From Acidobacteriota bacterium (GTDB lineage Bacteria; Acidobacteriota; Thermoanaerobaculia; Multivoradales; J023), in contig JAJCXR010000007.1 in assembly GCA_029263315.1 (NCBI GenBank), positions 1-49,328 of the forward strand: 49,328 bases of DNA, read 5' to 3'. Numbering within the stretch: the stretch's first letter is position 1; every line of letters starts with the position of its first letter. A program made the translations under genes and the position numbers. Of the stretch, positions 1-7,133 are shown one piece after another. Under the pieces are notes generated by a model. The model was not told the DNA's origin and searched no databases. It saw only the letters and a program-made list of their open reading frames with translations.

Positions 1-995
1 TGCTGCGAGAGTACGCCGTCAACGGCTGGGGCTCGGCGGGTGGTGGTAGTGCTGGCGAAGGCTGGGTCCACGTCAAAGACTTCCTCTACGGTCCCGGAGG
101 TATCTTCGCCACCCGTGAACGCAACGGCGACACGATGTACCTGCACAAGGACCACCTGGGCACGCCGAGAGCTTTGACCGACGGCAACGGCAACCTCGTC
201 GGCCGACATGATTACTACCCGTTTGGCTCGGAGATCCCGAGGACGGGCCAAGCCGATGAGCCGACCAAGAAGTACACCGGTCATGAGCGAGACCCCCATG
301 GCCTGGCGGACTACATGCTGGGACGGACGTATCTATACCCGTTCATGCGCTTTGCGACGCCGGATGTGGCTCGGGATGGTTGGAATTTGTATGGGTATAC
401 GGGCGGCAATCCGGTCAACCGGGTGGATCCAGATGGGGAGATCGTTGAGACGCTTTGGGACATCGGTAACGTTGCTCTTGGTATCGGCAGTCTGATCAAC
501 AATTTGAGCGAAGGGAATTACGGCGACGCTGCCCTCGACACAGGAGGACTTCTTCTCGATCTCGGGGCAACTATTATTCCTGGGGTCCCCGGCGGTGCTG
601 GATCGCTGATCAAAGGTGGACGAGCTGCTGACAAGATTGTCGACACGGCGCGGGTGGCGGATAAAGTGGGCGACGGGGCGCAAGCGCTGCGCCAAGGAGA
701 TCGGGCTGCGGAAGTAGGCAAGAATGTTGCGGAGATGGGCGACGAAGTTGCAAGTCTTGCTGGAAGTAATCGTGTTTCTGCCCGAACCAGTGGAGGAACT
801 CAAGTGGACATCGATTTACGTGGGAAATCTCACTATGACAAGGCCTCCGGACAACAGATCGATACGCCTCATGTTCATGAATCGCAAGTCAACGTTGGAC
901 CCAACGGTAGAACGAACCTCAGCGATACGATCACTCGCCCTGCAACACCTCAAGACGTCCGTACTGCACGTCGCATCGTGAGGCATCGTCAGTAA
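1..995 (+). CDS. Rhs protein, C-terminal end with polymorphic toxin tip (5' truncated)
   Basis: The frame is open from base 3 and runs off the left edge, leaving about 330 residues. It starts inside the Rhs repeat-associated core (YLHKDHLGTPRALTDG, then GRTYLYPFMRFATPD) and reaches the core's closing DPDG near base 440. After that comes a Gly/Ala-rich linker and a variable tip. The last 60 residues (DIDLRGKSHYDK, then DTPHVHE) resemble the polymorphic toxin type 24 tip as I remember it; that assignment is from memory. Rhs proteins encapsulate a C-terminal toxin used against neighbouring cells. The stop TAA shares one base with the ATG of an Imm53-type gene, the usual toxin-immunity arrangement. 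This is the only cassette in the window that reads without a frameshift. Confidence 0.88.
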   Translation, partial: LREYAVNGWGSAGGGSAGEGWVHVKDFLYGPGGIFATRERNGDTMYLHKDHLGTPRALTDGNGNLVGRHDYYPFGSEIPRTGQADEPTKKYTGHERDPHGLADYMLGRTYLYPFMRFATPDVARDGWNLYGYTGGNPVNRVDPDGEIVETLWDIGNVALGIGSLINNLSEGNYGDAALDTGGLLLDLGATIIPGVPGGAGSLIKGGRAADKIVDTARVADKVGDGAQALRQGDRAAEVGKNVAEMGDEVASLAGSNRVSARTSGGTQVDIDLRGKSHYDKASGQQIDTPHVHESQVNVGPNGRTNLSDTITRPATPQDVRTARRIVRHRQ

Positions 996-1282
996 TGAAG
1001 AACCTTCTCGAGAAACTTCAACAGTGGTACGTTGCTCACTGCGATGGCGAATGGGAACATCAATTTGGGATCAAGATAACGACTCTAGACAACCCAGGCT
1101 GGAGCCTTGTTGCCGACCTGCCAGGAACGGAGCTGGAGGGTCGGCGATTCGAACAGGTCGAGATTTCGCGTAGCGATCAGGACTGGATCGTTTGCCGAGT
1201 TGAGGGACGGCAGTTTAGAGGGTTCGGCGGACTGAACAATCTTGAGGAAATCATTGAGACATTTCTGACCTGGGCTGACTGA
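995..1282 (+). CDS. Imm53-family immunity protein
   Basis: A 95-residue acidic, cytoplasmic-type protein. The N-terminal pattern (WYVAHCDGEWEHQFGIKI, then TLDNPGWSLVADL) is the signature I associate with Imm53 immunity proteins. The ATG overlaps the TAA of the Rhs toxin gene by one base (TAATG), so the two are probably translationally coupled. Family knowledge: such proteins bind and neutralise the cognate toxin tip in the producing cell. The partner here is inferred to be the tip ending at 995; no toxin contact residue can be read from sequence alone. Confidence 0.82.
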   Translation: MKNLLEKLQQWYVAHCDGEWEHQFGIKITTLDNPGWSLVADLPGTELEGRRFEQVEISRSDQDWIVCRVEGRQFRGFGGLNNLEEIIETFLTWAD

Positions 1283-1309
1283 TCGAGCCCTCCCCAACTC
1301 CGACGCCTA

Positions 1310-2005
1310 GTGACCTTCGAAACGATGACCGGTGAGCGGGTCTTCAAGCTACGCGGCCAAGGCGACGAGGTGTTGCGGGAGTACACCGTCAACGGCTGGG
1401 GCACCGCTGGCGGTGGCAGCCAGGGCGAGGGTTGGGTTCACGTCAAAGACTTCCTCTACGGCCCCGAAGGCATCTTCGCCACCCGTGAGCGCAATGGCGA
1501 CCAAACCTACCTCCACAAAGATCACCTCGGCACCCCGAGAGCCCTTACCGACGGCAACGGCAACCTCGTTGGGCGTCACGACTACTACGCATACGGGGCC
1601 GAGGTCCCTAGAAGCGGCCAAGCCGACGAACCGACCAAGAAGTACACCGGTCACGAACGAGATCCCCATGGCTTGGCGGACTACATGCTGGGACGGACGT
1701 ATTTGTACCCGTTCATGCGCTTTGCGACGCCGGATGGGGCTCGGGATGGTTGGAATCTGTATGGGTATACGGGGGGTAATCCGGTTAATTATGTGGATCC
1801 GGATGGGCAGCTTCGAGCCGACATCATGTTAGATCAAGATGCCAGGGAACTGCTCAGCGGCGACATCACACCGCAGCAGTATTCCGACCGCGTCAACGCC
1901 CGAGGCCAAGGGGCGTTGGTTGCGGTAGCCTTGGTTTCCCCATTGACGAGGTGTCCGTCGGAGCGGTGGTGGTCGAGGCTGGTGCAGCGGCTGTCAGTCG
2001 GTTGA
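1310..2005 (+). pseudogene. displaced Rhs core cassette (copy B), N-terminal piece, frameshifted
   Basis: Rhs core similarity begins abruptly at about base 1307, at the point that reads LVTFDTTTGERVF in the longer copy near 3938, so this is a displaced cassette and not a full Rhs gene. There is no ribosome-binding site and no N-terminal Rhs region. The core (KDHLGTPRALTDG to DPDG) is intact to about 1807, followed by a linker (MLDQDARELLSGDIT) shared with two later copies. Alignment with the copy at 4550-4600 shows one base missing near 1943. The frame then reads nonsense to a stop at 2005, while the expected sequence continues in another frame from about 1951. Confidence 0.8.
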
Positions 2006-2384
2006 AGATCGCGGGTAGAATCGGTGGGTTCCTCAAGAAGCTGTTCGGTAAGGCGGACGGCGGTGCGGGGAAGGTTGATGAGGTTGCGGAGGCCGTCTCT
2101 GCGACCACTCAGAGCGCGAAGGGAATCGAGGATGCCCTTGAGGGATTGCCAACTGGAAGAAGTCGAGGCGTCCGGACGGTCAACTCATCCTCTGAGTTGG
2201 ATGACCAATTCGTTGAAATGACAACAGGTGGGAAGCCGTTGAAAGGGACAACCTATCCAGGGCAGCTCGTTGAGCTCCCTGACGGAACTACGTGGGAAGG
2301 CGAGCCACCTCGAATTCGGGTGGGCCAGCTATTGACATCAAGTTGCCTGACGGAGCATTTCGCAAGGTACATGTCGATCAATGA
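1951..2384 (+). pseudogene. displaced Rhs cassette (copy B), linker and toxin tip, second frameshift
   Basis: This continues copy B in the shifted frame: AGAAAVSRLKIAGRIGG is nearly identical to the linker of copy C. The tip reads sensibly to YPGQLVELPDGTT. The frame then goes wrong near 2295, where one base appears to be missing. Reading across gives VGRRATSNSGGPAIDIKLPD, ending in FRKVHVDQ and a TGA at 2382-2384. That TGA overlaps the ATG of the next gene at 2381 (ATGA), which supports the reconstruction. Left uncorrected, the frame runs on to 2490. I recognise the tip as a short Rhs-type toxin end but cannot name its family. It was probably functional before two one-base losses, unless these are assembly errors. 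Confidence 0.7.
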
Positions 2385-2743
2385 ATATACAAGACTGCAT
2401 CGAAGACATCCTAGTACGCGGTTTAGACGACTGGATCCAAGCCGCCGAAATTGCTTCGGTAGCTCGGACCATTGGGGGTGCACAAGGTGAAGACGAAGCC
2501 CGTGAGCTATCCTTCCGGGCACTTCGAGTCCTTCTTGAGCGAGACTTGATAGAAGTAGGAATGGTAACTGAGGCTGGATTCTCTGCCTGGGATCTTCCGA
2601 AGGACCAAGCACTCGAAAGGATTAGAAGGGAATGGTGTACCCTTCCCAAGGGACCAGGTCTAGGCGAAGTGTGTTGGCTCAGTCTCACTGAAAATGGAGC
2701 TTTGCACGCGGACGCACTCTGGTCGAAGAAGGGGTCTCCTTGA
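2381..2743 (+). CDS. putative immunity protein of Rhs cassette B
   Basis: A 120-residue soluble protein starting at an ATG that overlaps the reconstructed toxin stop (ATGA at 2381-2384). The first 70 residues look like a small helical or winged-helix fold (GLDDWIQAAEIASVART, then LSFRALRVLLERDLIEVGM). The middle and end are Trp/Leu-rich. I do not recognise a named family. Its position directly after a toxin tip, overlapping start, size and intact frame make it a cognate immunity gene by inference. It is intact although its toxin is broken, which is expected of an orphan immunity gene kept under selection. Confidence 0.65.
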   Translation: MNIQDCIEDILVRGLDDWIQAAEIASVARTIGGAQGEDEARELSFRALRVLLERDLIEVGMVTEAGFSAWDLPKDQALERIRREWCTLPKGPGLGEVCWLSLTENGALHADALWSKKGSP

Positions 2744-2754
2744 CAAACTCTTGT

Positions 2755-2998
2755 TGAGCTCTCCAAAGGCTCTCAGTGAAACGACCCCGCCGCTCGGCTG
2801 GGTCGCGGTGGTCTCGGCGACCACGGTGCAGCGCAGCAGGGCGTGGGGTGGGATGACGAGGACTTGCGGCAAGGCGGTGATGTCGGTGCGGGACGCGGTG
2901 TCCCACGGAACGGTGGGACGCCCGTCGCTGGCGAATAGGCTCACCCACTCGGCCGGGACGCCGGGGGCGGCGACCTTGATGTCCCAGACGATGGCGCC
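2755..2998 (-). pseudogene. inverted fragment of an unrelated gene between cassettes B and C
   Basis: Read on the minus strand, this stretch gives a protein-like sequence with good composition (AIVWDIKVAAPGVPAEWVSL, then PQVLVIPPHALLRCTVVAE and GGVVSLRAFGEL). On the + strand the same bases read as a low-quality extension of the Rhs frame. No start codon or complete gene remains. I do not recognise the parent family; the text resembles a beta-rich structural protein. It looks like a gene fragment left by rearrangement at the upstream breakpoint of Rhs copy C. Confidence 0.4.
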
Positions 2999-4271
2999 CG
3001 CCAACGCAGGCAACGACATCCGCAAAGGCAAGCTGGTGCAAGCGGTGCGCCACAACTATCCCTTCGAGGTCGATTGGAGCGTCGTCGAGACTTATCAATA
3101 CGCTGGCACCGGCGGCCAGATGAGCCAAAAGACCAGCCAACTGCAATGGCCCGCCAACCCAGCCAGCGAGCGCTATGGCGCCTACTTCGAAACCGGCTAC
3201 GCCTACGATGCTCTAGGCAACTTGACCTCCCTCGACTATCCCCGCTGCCGATCGACACCGCAGAACGGTCAAAATCGCTGCACCGACGGCGCCAATGACC
3301 AAGCCGCGCCGGTGCACATCCTCAGCCACACCTACAGCAGCGGACTGCCGTGGTCGAGCCAGTCGAGCCTCGGGCCGTCGCTCCAGGCGACGTATCACCC
3401 CAATCTACAACTGGCCACCGCAACCTATGGCAACGGCGTCGTTGGCACCTTCGACCAGGGTTACAACGGCCTCGCCAGAGCCCGACGTTTCAACTACGCC
3501 AAAAACGGCATCGACCTCTTCGAGACCTTCCTCTACGAATACGACGGCGCCGGCAACATCTGGAAGATCGACAACGACCGCTACGTCTACGACAAGGCCA
3601 ACCGCCTGGTCTCCGGCACCGTGGTGCAGGCGCCGGGTATCGGACAGAAAGAGGAATACACCTACGACCCGGCCGACAACATCCTGTCGATGCGCCGCGA
3701 CGGAGGAAGCTGGCTCAACTACAACATCGATCCGGCCACCAACCGTCTCGAAGGCAACAGCGACATCGTGCACGACGCCTCCGGCCAGATGCTCGAGGTC
3801 GGGCCGTACGCAGGTGGCTTGCCGAGATTCGAGATGGAGTACGACGCCCAAGGCATGCAAACCCGCTTCATTTCCAGGCTACCCGGCGCCGAGGCGGACT
3901 ACCGCTACCTCTACGGCCCCGGCGACCGACGGCTCGTGACCTTCGACACCACCACCGGTGAAAGGGTCTTTAAGCTCCGCGGCCAAGGTGACGAGGTGCT
4001 GCGGGAGTACAGCGTCACCGGCTGGGGCTCGGCAGGTGGTGGCAACCCGGGGGAAGGCTGGCAACACGTCAAAGACTTCCTCTACGGTCCCGAAGGCGTC
4101 TTCGCCACCCGCCAGCGCAACGGCGACACGATGTACCTGCACAAGGACCACCTGGGCACGCCGAGAGCATTGACCGGCGGCTTCGGCAACCTCGTCGGTC
4201 GACATGATTACTACCCGTACGGTTCGGAGATCCCGAGGACGGGTCAAGCCGACGAACCGACCAAGAAGTAA
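2989..4271 (+). pseudogene. Rhs core, longest copy (copy C), ends at a frameshift stop
   Basis: This is the longest stretch of Rhs in the window. It has several YD-type repeats (GYAYDALGNLTSLDYP, ARRFNYAKNGIDLFE, EYTYDPADNILSMRRDG) and the core to RHDYYPYGSEIPRTGQADEP. The frame is open further upstream to 2694, but Rhs similarity only starts near 3000, after an inverted foreign fragment; the first ATG on the Rhs side is 2989. The N-terminal half of a normal Rhs protein is absent, so export is unlikely. At 4269-4271 the text AAGAAGTAACCGG replaces AAGAAGTACACCGG of the other copies: one lost base makes a TAA. The tip continues in another frame. Confidence 0.8.
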
Positions 4272-4309
4272 CCGGCCACGAGCGTGATCCCCACGGTCTG
4301 GCGGATTAC

Positions 4310-5002
4310 ATGCTGGGGCGGACGTACCTCTATCCGTTCATGCGTTTTGCGACGCCGGATGTGGCTCGGGATGGTTGGAATCTGTATGCGTATACAGGGG
4401 GTAATCCGGTTAACTATGTGGATCCTGATGGGCAGGAGTCCCGCGCTGCGGTGATGCTGGATCAAGATGCCAGGGAGCTTCTAAGCGGCGACATCACACC
4501 TCAGCAGTATTCCGACCGCTTCAACGCCCGCGGCCAAGGGGCGTTGATCGCGGTATTGTTGGTGTCGCCGGTGGATGAGGTATCGGTTGGGGCATTGGCC
4601 CTCGAGGCAGGGGCGGCGGCCGTCGCTCGGCTAAAGATCGCGGGTAGAATCGGCGGGTTCCTCAAGAAGCTGTTCGGCAAGGCGGACGGCGGTGCGGGGA
4701 AGGTTGACGAGGTCGTTGAAGCGACAGACGTAGCAGGGATTGTAGCCGCGAATGGCACGGAAATCACTGGCGTAACTCGTCATGGCATGCATAGAGCAAT
4801 AGGCAACGGAACTGGGCGCGCGGGGACCAATCCTCAAGCTTTGCTTGACGCCTTGAGGAGTCCGAATAGGGTTGTAGACGGCGTTGACAGTCAAGGGCGC
4901 CCATTTCAGGTTTTTCACGGAGATAACGCACGAGTCGTCGTCAATCCAGAGACCGGAAATATCGTGTCGATGAATCCATTGTCGAGAGCTGGCACCAACT
5001 GA
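4310..5002 (+). pseudogene. Rhs copy C, end of core, linker and BECR-like nuclease tip
   Basis: This is the continuation of copy C after the one-base loss near 4270; the ATG at 4310 is an internal core codon (MLGRTYLYPF), not a natural start. The core closes at DPDG (near 4430), followed by the shared linker to about residue 145. The tip (ITGVTRHGMHRAIG, then RSPNRVVDGVDSQGRPF and DNARVVVNPETGNIVSM) has the His-rich start and V-V-N-P-x-G-x-I ending I associate with small BECR-fold ribonuclease toxins. That is inference from pattern. An immunity candidate starts 11 bases after its stop. If the upstream base loss is a sequencing error, copies C core and tip form one gene. Confidence 0.72.
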
Positions 5003-5012
5003 GGGCCTTAAG

Positions 5013-5285
5013 ATGACTATAGGTGACAAGCTTGTCCGTCTTTCCGAGCAACAACTAACTTATCTCAGAACGAGTGGCATTCTGGCAAAGGCATCTCCAC
5101 AGATCTCCGAATCGATCACGGCTGGATCTGAAGAAGCGAGAGACTTTCAGATATCACGCGACGATGCCGAACAAATCCGATCAGTTCTTACAGATCATCT
5201 TGCAAGAGTTGGATTCAATTCCGAGTATGGAGTGACCAGCGAAGGTAAAATACTAGAAGAACTGATCGACCAGTTTTATCAGTAG
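5013..5285 (+). CDS. putative immunity protein of Rhs cassette C
   Basis: A 90-residue acidic, helical protein (MTIGDKLVRLSEQQLTYLR to GKILEELIDQFYQ) starting 11 bases after the stop of the BECR-like tip. There is no signal peptide and no membrane segment. I do not recognise a named family. The role as cognate antitoxin is inferred from size, position and the absence of any other gene before the next Rhs fragment. The base composition is lower in GC than the flanking core repeats, as usual for exchanged tip/immunity modules. Confidence 0.6.
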   Translation: MTIGDKLVRLSEQQLTYLRTSGILAKASPQISESITAGSEEARDFQISRDDAEQIRSVLTDHLARVGFNSEYGVTSEGKILEELIDQFYQ

Positions 5286-5401
5286 GGAGGCCATTGGGCG
5301 TCCGACGCTACGACCAGGACCTTCAGCTCAGACCTGCTGGGATAGATGTATCCCATTCCGGCGCTCTATCCACCCGCTTCCCTCTGCTCCTGCCACAATT
5401 G

Positions 5402-5770
5402 CCTTTCGGGGCGGAAATCCCGAGGACGGATCAAGCCGACGAACCGACCAAGAAATACACCGGCCATGAGCGCGATCCCCATGGCTTGGCGGACTACATG
5501 CTGGGGCGGACGTATTTGTACCCGTTCATGCGTTTTGCGACGCCGGATGTGGCTCGGGATGGTTGGAATCTGTATGCGTATACCGGGGGTAATCCGGTTA
5601 ACTATGTGGATCCTGATGGGCAGGAATCCCGCGCTGCGGTGATGCTGGATCAAGATGCCAGGGAGCTTCTAAGCGGCGACATCACACCTCAGCAGTATTC
5701 CGACCGCTTCAACGCCCGCGGCCAAGGGGGATGTCGAGCTCCACAAAGCGGTCCAGCAGGGGCTACTTGA
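5402..5770 (+). pseudogene. Rhs core and linker fragment (copy D)
   Basis: Rhs similarity starts abruptly at about 5402 (FGAEIPRTDQADEPTKK) and is nearly identical to copy C through the core end and linker (MLDQDARELLSGDIT). It breaks at about 5729, in the middle of the conserved NARGQG. The bases after the break read in a different frame as another sequence. The frame itself is open from 5294, but 5286-5402 shows nothing recognisable. It lacks both a core start and its own tip, so it is a recombination scar. Confidence 0.75.
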
Positions 5771-6122
5771 CCTCCTGGCAGAACCGGTTGGAGGAGCACC
5801 GGCCGAAGGTCTGAGAGATCTTCATTGGCTTGCATCCATATGGTACAAAGTTGCTTTCTGGGTTTCTGGTCGAGCCGTATTCTCCACAATGGAGATTGCT
5901 CACTTCGCCTTAGCTATCCAAGACGGAATGGCTCTAGTGCTCGCGAAGGAGAGACCCCACGATTCAGAAATCGTTGGTATACGACTGAGACTTTCGGCTT
6001 GCGAAGCTGTCATATCCCAGAGAGTGACCAAGAGATTCCTGCGGCGAGCCCAGTTTGTAGATCATTTTAATAGCTCTCCATATCAGAGGCATGAACCCCT
6101 GAAGCTGTTTGCGAATATCTAA
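5673..6122 (+). other. open frame of unknown function after Rhs copy D
   Basis: A frame different from the Rhs frame is open from 5673 to the TAA at 6122. Past the Rhs break (about 5730) it reads DVELHKAVQQGLLDLLAEP, then LHWLASIWYKVAFWVSG and MEIAHFALAIQDGMALVLAK, ending in HEPLKLFANI. An in-frame ATG lies at 5889 (77 residues). The text looks protein-like, and its position is where a tip or immunity gene would sit. I do not recognise it. It could be the 3' part of an immunity gene cut off by recombination. Confidence 0.35.
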
Positions 6123-6169
6123 GGGCGTAGACTAGTTCGACACTCGGCCGGCATAACGATTACGCGTCT

Positions 6170-6204
6170 TGGTTCGGAGATCCCGAGGACGGGCAAGCCG
6201 ATGA
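6170..6204 (+). repeat. scrap of Rhs core DNA
   Basis: The bases GGTTCGGAGATCCCGAGGAC and those just after match the GSEIPRTGQAD region of the other copies (for example near 227 and 4221), with one C missing. Similarity stops at about 6204, where a different tip sequence begins. This is the junction where cassette E joined the core. Confidence 0.65.
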
Positions 6205-6643
6205 TCGGGCCAACCGGAGTCGGAAATGCTAAGGATATTCAGGAAGCCTTGTCTGGGGTCGACTTGGTCACCGGCGAAGAGCTATCGTCTGGGATCGTGC
6301 TCTTACCGGGGTGGCTGCCGCCTTGCCCATCGTTGGGGGCAAGATGGTGCGGGAGGGGGCGCAGGCGGCGGCACGGGGTGGTGACGACATAGTGGAGGTG
6401 GTTGAATCTACGGGGCGAGTAGCAGGCAATGTTACGGTCCCCAAGCCGAATCGGCTGCAGTCACTTGGAATTGACGCGGAGGTTTTCTAGGCCGATATTG
6501 TAGGTCCTAGGAGTGCCGGCCGTTTCAATTTAGGAGTAGATGGGAACGGAATGACGGTTTTGGTACCAGTGAGAAGAGGGCAGGGTGAGATTATTGAGAC
6601 CGGTGTCGAGTTTTTCTCTTTGGTTTCAGAGGGGGAAAAATGA
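6201..6643 (+). pseudogene. pretoxin TG-like domain and toxin tip (cassette E), degenerate
   Basis: The frame begins GNAKDIQEALSGVDLVTGEEL, the pattern of a PT-TG pretoxin domain. One base appears to be lost near 6288. Reading on in the next frame gives WDRALTGVAAALPIVGGK and an Ala-rich linker, then RLQSLGIDAEVF, interrupted by a TAG at 6488-6490. After that comes a tip (GPRSAGRFNLGVDGNGMTV, then RGQGEIIETGVEFFSLVSEG) ending in TGA at 6641-6643. The TGA overlaps the ATG of the following immunity remnant (ATGA). With both a frameshift and a stop, this is a dead gene. Confidence 0.6.
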
Positions 6644-6803
6644 GCAACTCGGATACACTGATCGCGTCATTCTTTTCGATCGACGGAGAAGATCTCGATC
6701 CCGATGCTTGCACCGAAGCGATCGGCTAAGTCCTGAATCAATTCAGCGGATTGCCTACTTCGGCGTCGAGTACAACCTAGACATTTTCGATTTCACTGAA
6801 TAG
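6640..6803 (+). pseudogene. DUF4279-type immunity gene remnant with internal deletion
   Basis: The ATG at 6640 overlaps the toxin stop. The first 29 codons (ASFFSIDGEDLDPDACTEAIG) match the start of DUF4279 proteins, then TAA follows at 6727. In another frame the DNA straight after reads LSPESIQRIAYFGVEYNLDI and ends FDFTE with TAG at 6801-6803, which is the usual C-terminal end of DUF4279. The family is normally about 130-140 residues, so the middle, roughly 80 residues, has been deleted with a frame change. It cannot give a working immunity protein. Confidence 0.62.
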
Positions 6804-7037
6804 ACCGCCGAGCACTTCAAGACGGGTGGTCGTTCTCTTTGCACCGTCTCGGTATCCCGGAGCCTCGACGATTCCTTCACCACCCCGAGCAGATTCACTT
6901 CATTCCCTGGCGCCGAAGCCGACTACCGCTACCTCTACGGTCTCGGCGACCGCCGTCTCAGCACCTTCGACACCATGACGGGGGAGCGCGGGCGAAGTAA
7001 ATTTTCCGCGCCCCTTCAGCCGAACCATACAACGACC
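6804..7037 (+). other. decayed end of the Rhs array
   Basis: This stretch has no gene. Bases 6804-6900 show nothing I recognise. Bases 6905-6992 are a scrap of Rhs core (GAEADYRYLYG, then RRLSTFDTMTGER) matching the copy near 3884-3965. Similarity ends at about 6992. The remainder up to the hairpin at 7038 is non-coding. Confidence 0.6.
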
Positions 7038-7071
7038 AAGGGCGACGACGGATCTCTCCGTCGTCGCCCTT
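7038..7071 (-). terminator. 15-bp perfect hairpin downstream of the M36 peptidase gene
   Basis: AAGGGCGACGACGGA and its exact reverse complement flank a 4-base loop (TCTC). It lies 62 bases beyond the M36 gene's stop on the minus strand and is followed on that strand by a modestly U-rich stretch (GGTCGTTGTATGG). It probably ends transcription of the M36 gene, and may also insulate it from the Rhs array. Confidence 0.6.
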
Positions 7072-7133
7072 GTGCGAGGCCATTTCTGTATAGGACCGAG
7101 GCTACCGTGCCTCGGTCACAGCTTGTCTCTGTC

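Noticed and set aside
1..7000. Insertion sequences or transposase genes in the Rhs array
   Set aside because: No transposase motif and no terminal inverted repeats were seen; junctions fall within Rhs core homology and fit homologous recombination.
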